A stretch of DNA of 64,000 nt from Bacillus sp. FJAT-47783. Its GTDB lineage: Bacteria; Bacillota; Bacilli; Bacillales; Aeribacillaceae. Below, one piece after another: positions 27,431 to 36,023 of this stretch. How positions within the stretch are numbered: the first letter of the stretch is position 1; each line of letters starts with the position of its first letter. The stretch covers positions 1-64,000 of the forward strand of contig NZ_JAKZKS010000008.1 of the NCBI RefSeq assembly GCF_022808615.1, given 5' to 3'. The notes below the pieces were generated by a model. The model worked only from the letters and a program-made list of their open reading frames with translations, was not told the DNA's origin and searched no databases. The position numbers and the translations under genes were made by a program.

Positions 27431-28792
27431 ATGACGATTGCCTTGACAGAAATGATGGAAACGATCCGAATGGTGCAAATGGAAAATTTAGATATTCGAA
27501 CGGTAACGATGGGAATTAATTTAAGGGATTGTGCCGATTCTGATTTTAATAAATTAAAGGAACGTGTTTACAAAAAGATTACAACTTATGCGAACGGTTT
27601 AACAACGGTTGCAGAAGAAGTGGAAAAAGAATTTGGAATTCCAATTATTAATAAGCGCATCTCAATAACGCCAATTGCAGAAATATTAGGAAGTCATTCA
27701 AAAGAAGAGGCGGTTGAATTAGCGAAAACATTAGATCAAGCTGCTTTTGACTTAGGGGTTGATTTTATCGGTGGATTTTCCGCCCTCGTTCATAAAGGGA
27801 TATCGAAAAGTGATCAAACGTTAATTGAATCACTTCCTGAAGCTCTTTCTGAGACCGAACGAGTTTGTGCGTCAGTATCTGTTGCGACAACGCGAACGGG
27901 TATTAATATGGATGCTGTAGAAATGATGGGGAAAGTAATGAAAAAGGCTGCGGAGTTGACAGCAGACCGAAATGGACTTGCTTGTGCAAAGCTTGTTGTG
28001 TTTTGTAATCCAGTTGAAGATAATCCATTTATGGCTGGTGCTTTTCACGGAGCTGGTGAAGGAGAAGCGGTGTTAAGCGTTGGTGTTAGCGGGCCAGGTG
28101 TCGTATTAAACGCTTTAAAACGTTATCCTGAGGCCGATTTAGGTGAAGTGTCGAATATTATTAAAAAAACGGTTTTTAAAATCACACGTGCAGGAGAATT
28201 AATGGGGCGTGTTGTCGCTGAAAGAATGAATGTACCATTCGGCATCATGGATTTATCGCTAGCTCCGACAAATGCAACAGGGGATAGTGTTGCGGAAATT
28301 CTTGAAGAAATTGGCCTTGAACGGTGCGGAACACATGGAACGATTGCCGCATTAGCACTAATGAATGATGCGGTAAAAAAAGGCGGGGCAATGGCGAGCT
28401 CGTATGTAGGAGGATTAAGTGGTGCTTTTATTCCTGTTAGTGAAGATAATGGGATGATTCGTGCGGCGAAAGAAGGGGCATTAAACTTATCTAAACTCGA
28501 AGCGATAACTTGTGTATGCTCAGTCGGATTAGACATGATTGCCTTACCAGGTGATACAACTTCAAGCACGTTATCTGCTATTATCGCCGATGAAGCTGCC
28601 ATCGGTATGATTAATAAAAAAACAACAGCGGTGCGCGTTATACCTGTACCGGGGAAATCAGAAGGTGAGATGGTGGAGTTCGGTGGATTGTTAGGACGAG
28701 CACCGATTATGGCCGTAAATCCATTCTCATCTGAAAAATTAATAAAAAGAGGAGGCCGTATACCTGCACCGCTTCAGTCATTGATTAACTAA
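27431..28792 (+). CDS. UPF0210 / DUF711 (PFL) family protein
   Basis: 453 residues from the ATG after AAGGAGGGGATAAAC; the in-frame ATG at 27374 lies inside the ACT gene. Conserved segments: [47 protein letters not shown] and [16 protein letters not shown]. The family is related in fold to glycyl-radical enzymes of the pyruvate formate-lyase type but has no radical-glycine motif here. Reaction unknown. Always paired with the ACT protein and here under a glycine riboswitch, so a glycine-related role is a reasonable inference. Confidence 0.92.
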   Translation: MTIALTEMMETIRMVQMENLDIRTVTMGINLRDCADSDFNKLKERVYKKITTYANGLTTVAEEVEKEFGIPIINKRISITPIAEILGSHSKEEAVELAKTLDQAAFDLGVDFIGGFSALVHKGISKSDQTLIESLPEALSETERVCASVSVATTRTGINMDAVEMMGKVMKKAAELTADRNGLACAKLVVFCNPVEDNPFMAGAFHGAGEGEAVLSVGVSGPGVVLNALKRYPEADLGEVSNIIKKTVFKITRAGELMGRVVAERMNVPFGIMDLSLAPTNATGDSVAEILEEIGLERCGTHGTIAALALMNDAVKKGGAMASSYVGGLSGAFIPVSEDNGMIRAAKEGALNLSKLEAITCVCSVGLDMIALPGDTTSSTLSAIIADEAAIGMINKKTTAVRVIPVPGKSEGEMVEFGGLLGRAPIMAVNPFSSEKLIKRGGRIPAPLQSLIN

Positions 28793-28805
28793 AGAAGATG
28801 AAAAA

Positions 28806-28937
28806 GGGAACTGTCTAAAAGCTATATTAGGATAAAATAATCCAAAATGAAGACCCAAAGAATGCTGGAAAATCAACATTCTTTGGGTTTTCCTTTTTAC
28901 GATTTCGGGGCATAAATACTACTTTTCAGACAACCCC
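28806..28937 (-). repeat. Dispersed element family 1, copy C (inverted)
   Basis: 132 bp. Its reverse complement aligns with copy B from GTC(C/T)GAAAAGTAGTATTTA through the identical core AAGAATGTTGATTTTCCAGC to TTTTAGACAG. It lies in the 152-bp space between the convergent UPF0210 and DUF3941 genes and could serve as a bidirectional terminator. Confidence 0.85.
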
Positions 28938-28944
28938 ACTTTTT

Positions 28945-29076
28945 TTACAAATGATCCGTTTTTTTCGAATATTGGTCTTTCCCTTTTTTACGGTTTTCTC
29001 CACGTTTAACATTTTCAATAAACTGCTTTGCATTATTATCTTTTGCCTTTTTATCATTATCGCTCGTATGTGGCAT
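28945..29076 (-). CDS. Small basic protein, DUF3941 type
   Basis: 43 residues, beginning MPHTSDNDKKAKDNNAKQF and ending QYSKKTDHL. AAGGAGCC lies six bases before the ATG. Very charged, no membrane segment. Matches the short conserved Bacillus family annotated DUF3941; function unknown. Too short for many gene callers. Confidence 0.8.
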   Translation of the reverse strand: MPHTSDNDKKAKDNNAKQFIENVKRGENRKKGKDQYSKKTDHL

Positions 29077-29145
29077 GAAAATGGCTCCTTTCTAACCGTT
29101 TAGCCATATTTTATCCTCTAGGCAAAGCTAACATGTATAGGATCG

Positions 29146-30003
29146 TTAAACTTGTTTATTTAAAAAGAAAAGAGCGAGTGTGCCGGGACCAGAATGAGCA
29201 CCGATTGCTGCGCCAATAACATTTATGTATACTCCTTTCGGTTTAAAGCGTTCTTCAATCATTTCTTTCAATTCCTCGGCAGCTTCTATTGAATCACCGT
29301 GACTAATGGCGATGACTTGGTTATTTATATCGCAACCTCGTTCTTCTAATAATTGTAAAATCCTGCGATATAGCTTCTTTTTACCTCGAATTTTTTCTAA
29401 CGGAACAAGGCGACCCGCTTCAACATGTAATAGCGGTTTAATATTTAATAAACCCCCGACAAATGCTTGAGCTTTACTAATACGACCGCCTCTTGCTAAA
29501 TAGTCTAATTCGTCTACTGTAAAAAGATGCTCCATATGTTCACAAAAATCCTTTACAGAAGCAACAATTTCTTGTAATGTATTTCCGTTATCAGATAATG
29601 TAAGCGCGTGTTTGACGGCTAAACCGAGTCCGAGAGAAGCACATTTAGAGTCAATAATTTCCAATTGGAAATTTGGATAATCTTCTAATACTTGCTGTTT
29701 TAACATCTCAGCTGTTTGATATGTTCCAGATAGTTCTGAAGAAAAAGCAAGGTATAGGCTCGGTTTGTTTTGTTCAGCTAGCTGTGTGAAAATTTTCAAG
29801 ATTTCTTCTGGGGATGCTTGAGACGTTTTCGCGACATTTCCTTCTCGCATATAGTTATAAACATCTGTTGGGTTTATTTCTTTTAAATCTTCGTAGTCAT
29901 TGTTTTCGATTTGAACGCGCAAAGGGATAAATGATGTGTTTTCATGGTTAAAGAAAGAAAGTGGCAAATCACAACCACTGTCAGCTAAAATATGTACATT
30001 CAT
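29146..30003 (-). CDS. yitS: DegV family fatty-acid-binding protein
   Basis: 285 residues. DegV hallmarks: ILADSGCDLP near the start, KTSQASPEEI, SSELSGTYQTA, and LARGGRISKAQAFVGGLLNIKP near residue 170-190, then HSGPGTLALFF at the end. DegV proteins bind fatty acids and, as FakB, present them to the FakA kinase. Its place before yitT matches B. subtilis yitS. Divergent from yitT, 112 bp apart. Confidence 0.9.
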   Translation of the reverse strand: MNVHILADSGCDLPLSFFNHENTSFIPLRVQIENNDYEDLKEINPTDVYNYMREGNVAKTSQASPEEILKIFTQLAEQNKPSLYLAFSSELSGTYQTAEMLKQQVLEDYPNFQLEIIDSKCASLGLGLAVKHALTLSDNGNTLQEIVASVKDFCEHMEHLFTVDELDYLARGGRISKAQAFVGGLLNIKPLLHVEAGRLVPLEKIRGKKKLYRRILQLLEERGCDINNQVIAISHGDSIEAAEELKEMIEERFKPKGVYINVIGAAIGAHSGPGTLALFFLNKQV

Positions 30004-30115
30004 GTTTTACACCTTCTTTAATAAAAATAATTCCGAATTACTTTTAGTTTATGTCTGCTTGATAAATGAAGCAAGGTATCGCTTGAAAAAAATGAATCAA
30101 AAGGAGGTCTTTTAC

Positions 30116-30958
30116 GTGTTAAAAGAGCAAATAAAAAAAAGCATCATCGTTCTTTTCGGGGCATTATTAAATGCCGTTGCACTAAACTTATTTTTAATAC
30201 CAGCAAATGTATATGCTTCAGGATTTACAGGAGTAGCGCAACTTTTATCCAATATTTTAGAACAATATACTCCTTTATATATTTCGACAGGAGTCATTTT
30301 GTTCCTTCTTAATATCCCTGTCACCATATTAGGCTGGATGAAGGTAGGGAAATCGTTCACATTGTATAGTTTTATAAGTGTTGCCGCAACGACTATTTTT
30401 TTATCCGTCATTCCTCTTCAATCACTTTCTAATGATATATTACTAAATGCTGCTTTTGGTGGTGTGATTGCAGCGATTGGGGTCGGATTAACGTTAAAGT
30501 GGGGGGCTTCGACTGGAGGTTTAGACATTATCGCCATGGTTCTTTCGCGCATGAATGATAAACCTGTTGGGACATACTTTTTTACGTTAAACGCTATAAT
30601 TATATTAACAGCAGGTTTATTGTATGGGTGGGAAAAAGCGCTTTATACACTTGTTGCTTTATATGTATCCACTCGAGTGATAGACGCCATCCATACAAGA
30701 CATGAAAAACTAACCGTGATGATAATTACAAAAAAAGGAGAGGAGCTCAAAAAAGCCATTCATGCAAAACTTGTACGAGGAATTACAACAGTACCGGCAA
30801 AAGGCGCTTTTACAAATGAAGCAAAAGAAATGATGATTATCGTTATTACACGTTATGAACTATATGATATCGAGAAAATCATTAAGGAAGTGGATCCGAA
30901 AGCATTCACCAATATTGTGCAAACTACAGGAATTTTTGGCTTCTTCCGAAAAGACTAA
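30116..30958 (+). CDS. yitT: YitT family membrane protein (DUF161/DUF2179)
   Basis: 280 residues from GTG 30116, eight bases after AAGGAGGTC; ATG codons further up lack sites. Five or more membrane helices with GALLNAVALNLFLIPANVYASGF-type start (residues 14-36) and GGVIAAIGVGLTLKWGASTGGLD, then a soluble DUF2179 domain with VRGITTVPAKGAFT. Transport or regulatory role unknown. The BsuPI lipoprotein follows after 13 bp and may be co-transcribed. Confidence 0.9.
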   Translation: MLKEQIKKSIIVLFGALLNAVALNLFLIPANVYASGFTGVAQLLSNILEQYTPLYISTGVILFLLNIPVTILGWMKVGKSFTLYSFISVAATTIFLSVIPLQSLSNDILLNAAFGGVIAAIGVGLTLKWGASTGGLDIIAMVLSRMNDKPVGTYFFTLNAIIILTAGLLYGWEKALYTLVALYVSTRVIDAIHTRHEKLTVMIITKKGEELKKAIHAKLVRGITTVPAKGAFTNEAKEMMIIVITRYELYDIEKIIKEVDPKAFTNIVQTTGIFGFFRKD

Positions 30959-30971
30959 GAGAGGTGTATGG

Positions 30972-31712
30972 ATGAAAAAGCTTTCTGCACTTTTCGTTGC
31001 CTTATGTTTAACGGCTTGTAGTGTAGGAAATGAACGTCAAGAAGGCACGATTCATGAAAAAGAGGCTTCGGTACAATTTCTAGTTGACGCAATGGAAGCA
31101 ACAGAAGAAGTACGATTCGATTTAACCATGAAAAACAAAACAGATCAAGAAATAACATTTGAATTTCCTTCGAGTCAATTGTATGAAATCATCGTCACAA
31201 ATGAAGAAGGCGACGATGTTTATCGTTATTCAAATGGTAAAATGTTCACACAAGCAATCCATTATGAAACGATTAATCCTTCTGATTATCGTACGTGGAC
31301 AGAATCGTGGAACTATATGAAAGATGGACAAAGGGTACCACCAGGAAAATATACCGTAAAGGCGATTTGGAAAGGGAATGCAAAAGACGTTCCGAAACAA
31401 TTCGTCACAAAGGAAAAATTCACAGTTCCAAGCGCTCATCCATCCATTAAAGATGTAGTCGTTAAAGAAAATGATGAGCTTTTCATTGTAACCGGAAAAG
31501 TAAAGACTTCTGGAAACGTCATAAAGTATGTTGTCGAAGATGGTCATGACGAGCTGGCTAAAGGGGAAGTAGACATAACAAAAGAAAATGAATGGACTTC
31601 ATTTGCAATGAAGCTGAATAAAAAGGATCTATCATCAGAGCGAGCCATTATCTTATTATTATATAGTAAAGAATCAGATGAACCGTATATTTTTCCGTTA
31701 AAGGTTGATTAA
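30972..31712 (+). CDS. Lipoprotein with BsuPI and Gmad2-like domains
   Basis: 246 residues. Lipoprotein signal with lipobox LTAC (Cys16). Residues 35-140 match the BsuPI intracellular proteinase inhibitor fold (VRFDLTMKNKTDQEITFEFPS; QRVPPGKYTVKAIW). Residues 150-246 look like a Gmad2-type immunoglobulin-like domain. Extracellular face of the membrane; inhibitor or binding role inferred. ATG follows GAGAGGTG. Closed by a strong hairpin. Confidence 0.8.
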   Translation: MKKLSALFVALCLTACSVGNERQEGTIHEKEASVQFLVDAMEATEEVRFDLTMKNKTDQEITFEFPSSQLYEIIVTNEEGDDVYRYSNGKMFTQAIHYETINPSDYRTWTESWNYMKDGQRVPPGKYTVKAIWKGNAKDVPKQFVTKEKFTVPSAHPSIKDVVVKENDELFIVTGKVKTSGNVIKYVVEDGHDELAKGEVDITKENEWTSFAMKLNKKDLSSERAIILLLYSKESDEPYIFPLKVD

Positions 31713-31721
31713 TGAATTAAA

Positions 31722-31757
31722 AAACATGCCAATGGATTGATCCATCGGCATGTTTGT
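31722..31757. terminator. Bidirectional terminator between convergent genes
   Basis: AAACATGCC(A)ATGGA / TCCAT(C)GGCATGTTT with loop TTGA, and A and T runs on both sides. It closes the BsuPI gene on the plus strand and the DUF3813 gene on the minus strand. Confidence 0.85.
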
Positions 31758-31763
31758 TTCACT

Positions 31764-31961
31764 TTATTTGATTTGGTCCAACGTTTGTTGGAACTCGGAA
31801 AGTTGAATTTTCTCTGCTGTTGTTGAGTTAGCGTATGCAGAAGTTAACGCATTTTGAGCCTTTGCAATTGCTTCTTGTAGATGACCGTTCATTTCTCCAG
31901 AAGCGATTCTTTCCGCCTCTTGCACAAATTGCCGGGCTTCTTTAAAAAGCCGATTCCCCAT
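31764..31961 (-). CDS. DUF3813 family small protein
   Basis: 65 residues, helical: LFKEARQFVQEAERIASGE then IAKAQNALTSAYANSTTAEK. Soluble. The start overlaps the upstream stop as TAATG, so it is coupled to the 49-residue gene before it. Conserved in Bacillus, function unknown. Confidence 0.8.
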   Translation of the reverse strand: MGNRLFKEARQFVQEAERIASGEMNGHLQEAIAKAQNALTSAYANSTTAEKIQLSEFQQTLDQIK

Positions 31962-32110
31962 TAAAAGCCCCCCTGTGTAATATCTTCTGCTTCTTCTTCT
32001 TTTCGCTCAGCTTCAGCATAGGTCATTTTGTAAGGGAACCTTTCCGCATGCTTATTAATGGTATCTTTACCTTGTTGAACAAATCGTTTCGACTTATTAC
32101 TTTTACCCAT
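31961..32110 (-). CDS. 49-residue hypothetical protein
   Basis: MGKSNKSKRFVQQGKDTINK at the start, a basic first half, then an acidic helix (AEAERKEEEAEDI). GGGGGGAATCGCG lies upstream of the ATG. Its stop overlaps the DUF3813 start. I do not recognise the family. The coupling and ribosome site support a real gene. Confidence 0.65.
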   Translation of the reverse strand: MGKSNKSKRFVQQGKDTINKHAERFPYKMTYAEAERKEEEAEDITQGGF

Positions 32111-32244
32111 CGCGATTCCCCCCATGTCTTCATTCAAGTTAACGCTAAATTAGCGTCACACATAGTGTATGTATGAAAAAGAAAGTTATGGGTGGCAATG
32201 TTTGCAAAGGCTACTTTGCTGTTCATTCGAGAACATTCAATTGG

Positions 32245-33054
32245 TTACAGGAAGTATTTTTCAAGGAACCGCGCAACGCCATCTTCTTCATTCGTTGTTG
32301 TTTCTTTATTGGCAATCGCTTTGATTTGGGGAATAGCATTTCCCATTGCAACACCACAGCCAGCGTATTGGATCATTTCGATATCATTATCTTCGTCTCC
32401 AAATGCCATAATTCTTTCTTGAGGAATGTTATAATAAGCGGCAATTTTTTGTAACCCTACGGCTTTATGAATGCCTGATTTAATAATTTCAATTACGTGC
32501 CAAGGTGCTGCCCATCGTCTATGGTCTACGACATTCGCATGAACATCACTTAAGTAGTCACGGATTTTATCGACATTTTCTTCATCAGAATGAATTAAAA
32601 TACTTGTTACCTCTTTTTGAAGAATATTTTTTAAGTCGCCAATATTTACTACTGGATTTCCCATACTAAAAATATCGAGTAGTTTTTCATCATGATAATG
32701 GAAATACACAGCATCTAATACTTCGGCTAAAATATTATGAACATCGTGTTTTTCTGCCACTTCAACGATTTCTTTTACAACATCTAATTCCAAAGTTGTA
32801 TGATAAGTACCCCATGAGTCATCCTTCGGGTGGTGGACAAATGCACCGTTAAAATTCACAATGGGTGTATGTAAGTCCAATTCATAATAATAAACATCAC
32901 TGGAACGAAATGGTCTACCTGTTGCAATACATACAATATGACCTTGAGCTTTTACCTTCTCAATAATTTTTTTGGAATAAGGTGAAATGGTTTTATTATC
33001 TTTCAAAAGTGTTCCATCTAAATCAATCGCAATTAAATGTTGTTGATCGCTCAT
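32245..33054 (-). CDS. yitU: Cof-type HAD phosphatase
   Basis: 269 residues from ATG 33054 after GGGGAGAG; the longer frame from 33108 has no site. Motif I DLDGTLL (residues 10-16, nucleophile Asp), motif II ATGRP, Lys near KAVGLQK, and motif IV GDEDNDIEM. The C2B cap places it in the Cof/YidA group that dephosphorylates sugar phosphates and flavin precursors. Exact substrate unknown. Position matches B. subtilis yitU. Confidence 0.9.
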   Translation of the reverse strand: MSDQQHLIAIDLDGTLLKDNKTISPYSKKIIEKVKAQGHIVCIATGRPFRSSDVYYYELDLHTPIVNFNGAFVHHPKDDSWGTYHTTLELDVVKEIVEVAEKHDVHNILAEVLDAVYFHYHDEKLLDIFSMGNPVVNIGDLKNILQKEVTSILIHSDEENVDKIRDYLSDVHANVVDHRRWAAPWHVIEIIKSGIHKAVGLQKIAAYYNIPQERIMAFGDEDNDIEMIQYAGCGVAMGNAIPQIKAIANKETTTNEEDGVARFLEKYFL

Positions 33055-33240
33055 AATCTCTCCCCAATAGCAAGTTATTTTTCTGTACATGTCCTTAAAA
33101 AAAATCATATACTACTATTGTAAAAATAATTCGTAAAAATCACAAATGAAAAATCATTGTGAAAATAAACGACTTTTTTCCATATTTTTCACTTTCATGA
33201 TACACTTACATTAAAGCAAAGTAATGAGAGGAGTCAAACA

Positions 33241-34047
33241 ATGAAAGTCACAATAAATCATGAGTATATAAACGAAATCCCCGTCCTTCACGTATTCGAA
33301 CAAAGCAAAGAAAATACGTGTCTTCCTTTCATCCTTTTTATACATGGGTATACAAGTGCAAAGGAGCATAACCTGCACTATGCTTATTTACTAGCGGAAA
33401 AAGGATTTCGAGTCGTTTTACCAGATGCTCAATACCATGGTGAACGTTCACAAGCTATTTCAATAAAGGATTTACAATTTAAGTTTTGGGACATTGTCCT
33501 TCATACAATTGGTGAAATCAACACAATTAAAGAGCATTTTGTAAAGCGTGAAATCGTAGATGAAGAGAGAATTGGGGTAGTTGGTACATCAATGGGTGGC
33601 ATTATCACATTAGGTGCATTAACACAATATTCTTGGATTAAAGCAGCAGTTAGCTTAATGGGCTGCCCTTCTTATCAAAAGTTTGTCAACACACAAGTTG
33701 AATATTTCAAAAGGGAAGGTGTCAGCATTCCATTTAATGAAGAACAATTAAAGGAGCAATTGAATCGATTACAAAACTGCGATTTATCTTTACAAAAAGA
33801 AAAATTGGCGAATCGACCATTGCTTTTTTGGCACGGTAAAAAAGATAGCATTGTCCCATTTGCGCCTACTTTTCAATTTTATGAAGAAATTAAGTCACTT
33901 TATACCGAAAATCCTGAACTTTTACATTTTGAAGTCGATGAGCATGCGGGTCATAAAGTATCGAGAAAAGGTGTATTACTAACGGTTGATTGGTTTGAAA
34001 AGCACTTGCAACAGAAAATTCGAAATACCGTTCATTCTTCGTTATAA
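33241..34047 (+). CDS. yitV: Alpha/beta-hydrolase (esterase) YitV
   Basis: 268 residues, no signal peptide. Oxyanion HGYTSAKEHN near residue 37, nucleophile elbow GTSMGG (about 116-121), acid in HGKKDSIVP and His in EHAGHKVS. These are the triad positions of dienelactone-hydrolase/prolyl-oligopeptidase-type esterases. Cytoplasmic. ATG after GAGAGGAGTC. Followed by yitW 34 bp downstream. Confidence 0.88.
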   Translation: MKVTINHEYINEIPVLHVFEQSKENTCLPFILFIHGYTSAKEHNLHYAYLLAEKGFRVVLPDAQYHGERSQAISIKDLQFKFWDIVLHTIGEINTIKEHFVKREIVDEERIGVVGTSMGGIITLGALTQYSWIKAAVSLMGCPSYQKFVNTQVEYFKREGVSIPFNEEQLKEQLNRLQNCDLSLQKEKLANRPLLFWHGKKDSIVPFAPTFQFYEEIKSLYTENPELLHFEVDEHAGHKVSRKGVLLTVDWFEKHLQQKIRNTVHSSL

Positions 34048-34081
34048 TGAAATAGTAATGACGTATAAAGGAGTGTCCACA

Positions 34082-34390
34082 ATGGATGAAGCTTTAAAAG
34101 AAAATATTATGGGAGCCCTTGAACAAGTGGTCGACCCTGAACTAGGCATCGATATCGTAAACCTTGGACTCGTTTATGATGTTGAATTAGATGAAGAGGG
34201 CACATGTAAAGTGACGATGACATTAACGTCAATGGGTTGCCCGCTAGCCGGTACAATTGTTGAGCAAGTGAAAGCATCTTTAAATGGAATTCCTGAAATC
34301 AAAGACGTAGATGTCAACATCGTTTGGAATCCACCATGGACGAAAGACCGTATGTCCCGATACGCAAAAATCGCATTAGGTATTTCATAA
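34082..34390 (+). CDS. yitW: MIP18/SufT-like iron-sulfur assembly protein
   Basis: 102 residues starting at the ATG after AAAGGAGTG. DUF59 pattern: VVDPELGIDIVNLGLVY (16-32), LTSMGCPLAG with the conserved Cys, and VNIVWNPPWTKDRMS. Family members help mature Fe-S clusters together with SUF. Position after yitV as in B. subtilis. Closed by a strong terminator. Confidence 0.93.
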   Translation: MDEALKENIMGALEQVVDPELGIDIVNLGLVYDVELDEEGTCKVTMTLTSMGCPLAGTIVEQVKASLNGIPEIKDVDVNIVWNPPWTKDRMSRYAKIALGIS

Positions 34391-34394
34391 TGGA

Positions 34395-34421
34395 AAACAG
34401 CGGCTGTGACCGCTGTTTTTT
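34395..34421 (+). terminator. Terminator of yitVW
   Basis: AAAACAGCGG / CCGCTGTTTT with loop CTGTGA, then TT. It starts 5 bp after the yitW stop. Confidence 0.88.
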
Positions 34422-34564
34422 AGCACCCACCCATTCCTTATGTGACCTCCACCTCTTTACATAACTCCCAACATCTCTTCCCAGTTATCACAGTAATTAC
34501 CACCATTACTTTCTTGAAAAATAAAGAAACTAAAGGTGTAGAAGATATTAGGAGGTGTAGAAAT

Positions 34565-35404
34565 TTGATAAAGAAAATGATTGGCGTTCTTGCGATGTTT
34601 TCCGTCGTATTTGGACTTGTCGCGTGCAACGTAAATGAAGATAATCATAATCAAAATATAAACAATGATGATATGGACATTTCTGCTTCACAAACATCTT
34701 TATCAAGTAATCAATATCCACATACAAAAGCGATATTAGTACAAGATGCAAAGTATAAATTTGTCCAAATAGACCCTAAGGAAGCAGCTGATTTACAAGC
34801 TAAAATTCAAGAAGAATTAAACAAGCAGCTAGATCAGTATAAGCAAATACCAAAACAAGGTCAGCAAGCACAACAAGCTAAGCCAGTGCCAAAACAAGGT
34901 CAGCAAGCACAACAAGCTAAGCCAGTGCCAAAACAAGGTCAGCAGGCTCAACAGCCGAAACCAGTCCCTAAGCAAGAGCAACAAGCACCAGCACAGGAGC
35001 AAAAGAAAGCGGAGGCTCCTAAGGGAATTAGTCAATATGCTCAACAAGTTATCGACTTAACAAATAAAGAAAGAGCAAACGCTGGTTTGCCAGCATTAAA
35101 AGCAGATGCTGCACTTAGCAATGTAGCACAAAAGAAATCAGAAGATATGCAGAAAAACAATTATTTTTCACATACAAGTCCAACGTATGGATCCCCGTTT
35201 GATATGATGAGAGACTTTGGTATTTCTTATAAAACAGCAGGTGAAAATATTGCTCAAGGTCAACGAACGCCACAAGAAGTGGTGAATGCATGGATGAATA
35301 GTCCTGGTCATCGAAAAAATATATTAAGTCAGCAGTTCACGCATATTGGTGTAGGGTATGAGTCAGGTGGGAACCATTGGACGCAAATGTTTATCGGAAG
35401 ATAG
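34565..35404 (+). CDS. CAP/SCP-domain lipoprotein (YkwD-like)
   Basis: 279 residues from TTG 34565, seven bases after AGGAGGTG. Lipobox LVAC near residue 20. A Gln-rich linker contains a tandem 13-residue repeat (about residues 96-137). The C-terminal CAP domain (150-279) has LTNKERANAGLPAL, SEDMQKNNYFSHTSP, AGENIAQGQ and AWMNSPGHRKNIL, ending THIGVGY. Surface lipoprotein; bacterial CAP proteins of this kind (YkwD, SafA-associated) are of unclear activity. Confidence 0.88.
   Translation: MIKKMIGVLAMFSVVFGLVACNVNEDNHNQNINNDDMDISASQTSLSSNQYPHTKAILVQDAKYKFVQIDPKEAADLQAKIQEELNKQLDQYKQIPKQGQQAQQAKPVPKQGQQAQQAKPVPKQGQQAQQPKPVPKQEQQAPAQEQKKAEAPKGISQYAQQVIDLTNKERANAGLPALKADAALSNVAQKKSEDMQKNNYFSHTSPTYGSPFDMMRDFGISYKTAGENIAQGQRTPQEVVNAWMNSPGHRKNILSQQFTHIGVGYESGGNHWTQMFIGR
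34850..34975 (+). repeat. Tandem 39-bp repeat inside the CAP lipoprotein gene
   Basis: Units at 34850, 34889 and 34928 encode PKQGQQAQQAKPV (third unit Pro for Ala), and a partial fourth reads PKQEQQA. The first two units are nearly identical at DNA level, indicating recent slippage. Copy number probably varies between strains. Confidence 0.85.
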
Positions 35405-35408
35405 AGGG

Positions 35409-35440
35409 GGTCAACTTTGTTGACTTCCTTCTTTTTATTT
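35409..35440 (+). terminator. Terminator of the CAP gene
   Basis: GGTCAAC / GTTGACT stem with loop TTT, followed by TCCTTCTTTTT. It lies directly after the stop and upstream of the periodic array. Confidence 0.65.
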
Positions 35441-35478
35441 CAAAATATTCGGGTTATAGTTAAAATTTAGTATCTGAA

Positions 35479-35641
35479 GTGCAATTAAGGGATTTTTTGT
35501 TCAATAAATGAATTTGTGATGCAAAAAGGATATATTATGTGCAATAAAATTGAATTTCGTGCAAATAACTTCAATTCTCGTGCAAAAGTAGTCCGAACTC
35601 GTGCAATTAATAGCTGTTTTAGTGCAAATACCAGATTAATG
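35479..35641 (+). repeat. Periodic 8-unit array, copy 2
   Basis: Units RT(G/T)CAA start at 35479, 35499, 35519, 35539, 35559, 35580, 35601 and 35622, at intervals 20,20,20,20,21,21,21, identical to copy 3. Motifs vary between GTGCAATTA, GTGCAAATA, ATGCAAAAA and GTTCAATAA, while the bases between are unrelated. It lies 40-75 bp after the CAP gene on the same strand. Confidence 0.9.
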
Positions 35642-35933
35642 CTCCTCCTTTTGGATCGAAAGGGATGTTTTCGTCTAAAAGTACCATCATTTTCACGAAG
35701 AAACCTTCATTTAATATCTCGTTAGCGCTTACACATAAGGAAAGCTATATCTTACTTGTAACACGAGTGTTTTCGTTCAGCTATTTTTTACTAAATGAAC
35801 ATTGTAGTCACATTAATTACAAATAGGGCAAAATATAACCAAACCAATTCATTGACAACGATAAATATCGCCTATATGACTTCTGGATCCGTGTTTTTTG
35901 AACGAACCTCACAATTTATCCTCCGAAATTTAA
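35642..35933. other. Gene-free upstream region of argC
   Basis: 292 bp with no ribosome site plus frame and no strong hairpin. The frame 35516-35725 arises from the repeat array. The region is AT-rich toward the arg promoter and otherwise featureless. Confidence 0.5.
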
Positions 35934-35985
35934 AATGAATTTTTATAAATATACAATTGATTTTATTTTTATGCGGTATTATAAT
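35934..35985 (+). promoter_or_regulatory. arg operon promoter with ARG box
   Basis: -35 TTGATT (35957-35962), 17-bp spacer, -10 TATAAT (35980-35985). Just upstream, AATGAATTTTTATAAATAT at 35935-35953 fits the ArgR/AhrC box (NNTGAATWWWWATTCANN-like). Arginine-loaded ArgR should repress from here. Confidence 0.75.
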
Positions 35986-36023
35986 GGTAACTAATTTAAA
36001 AAAATTAATGTAGGTGATACGAT

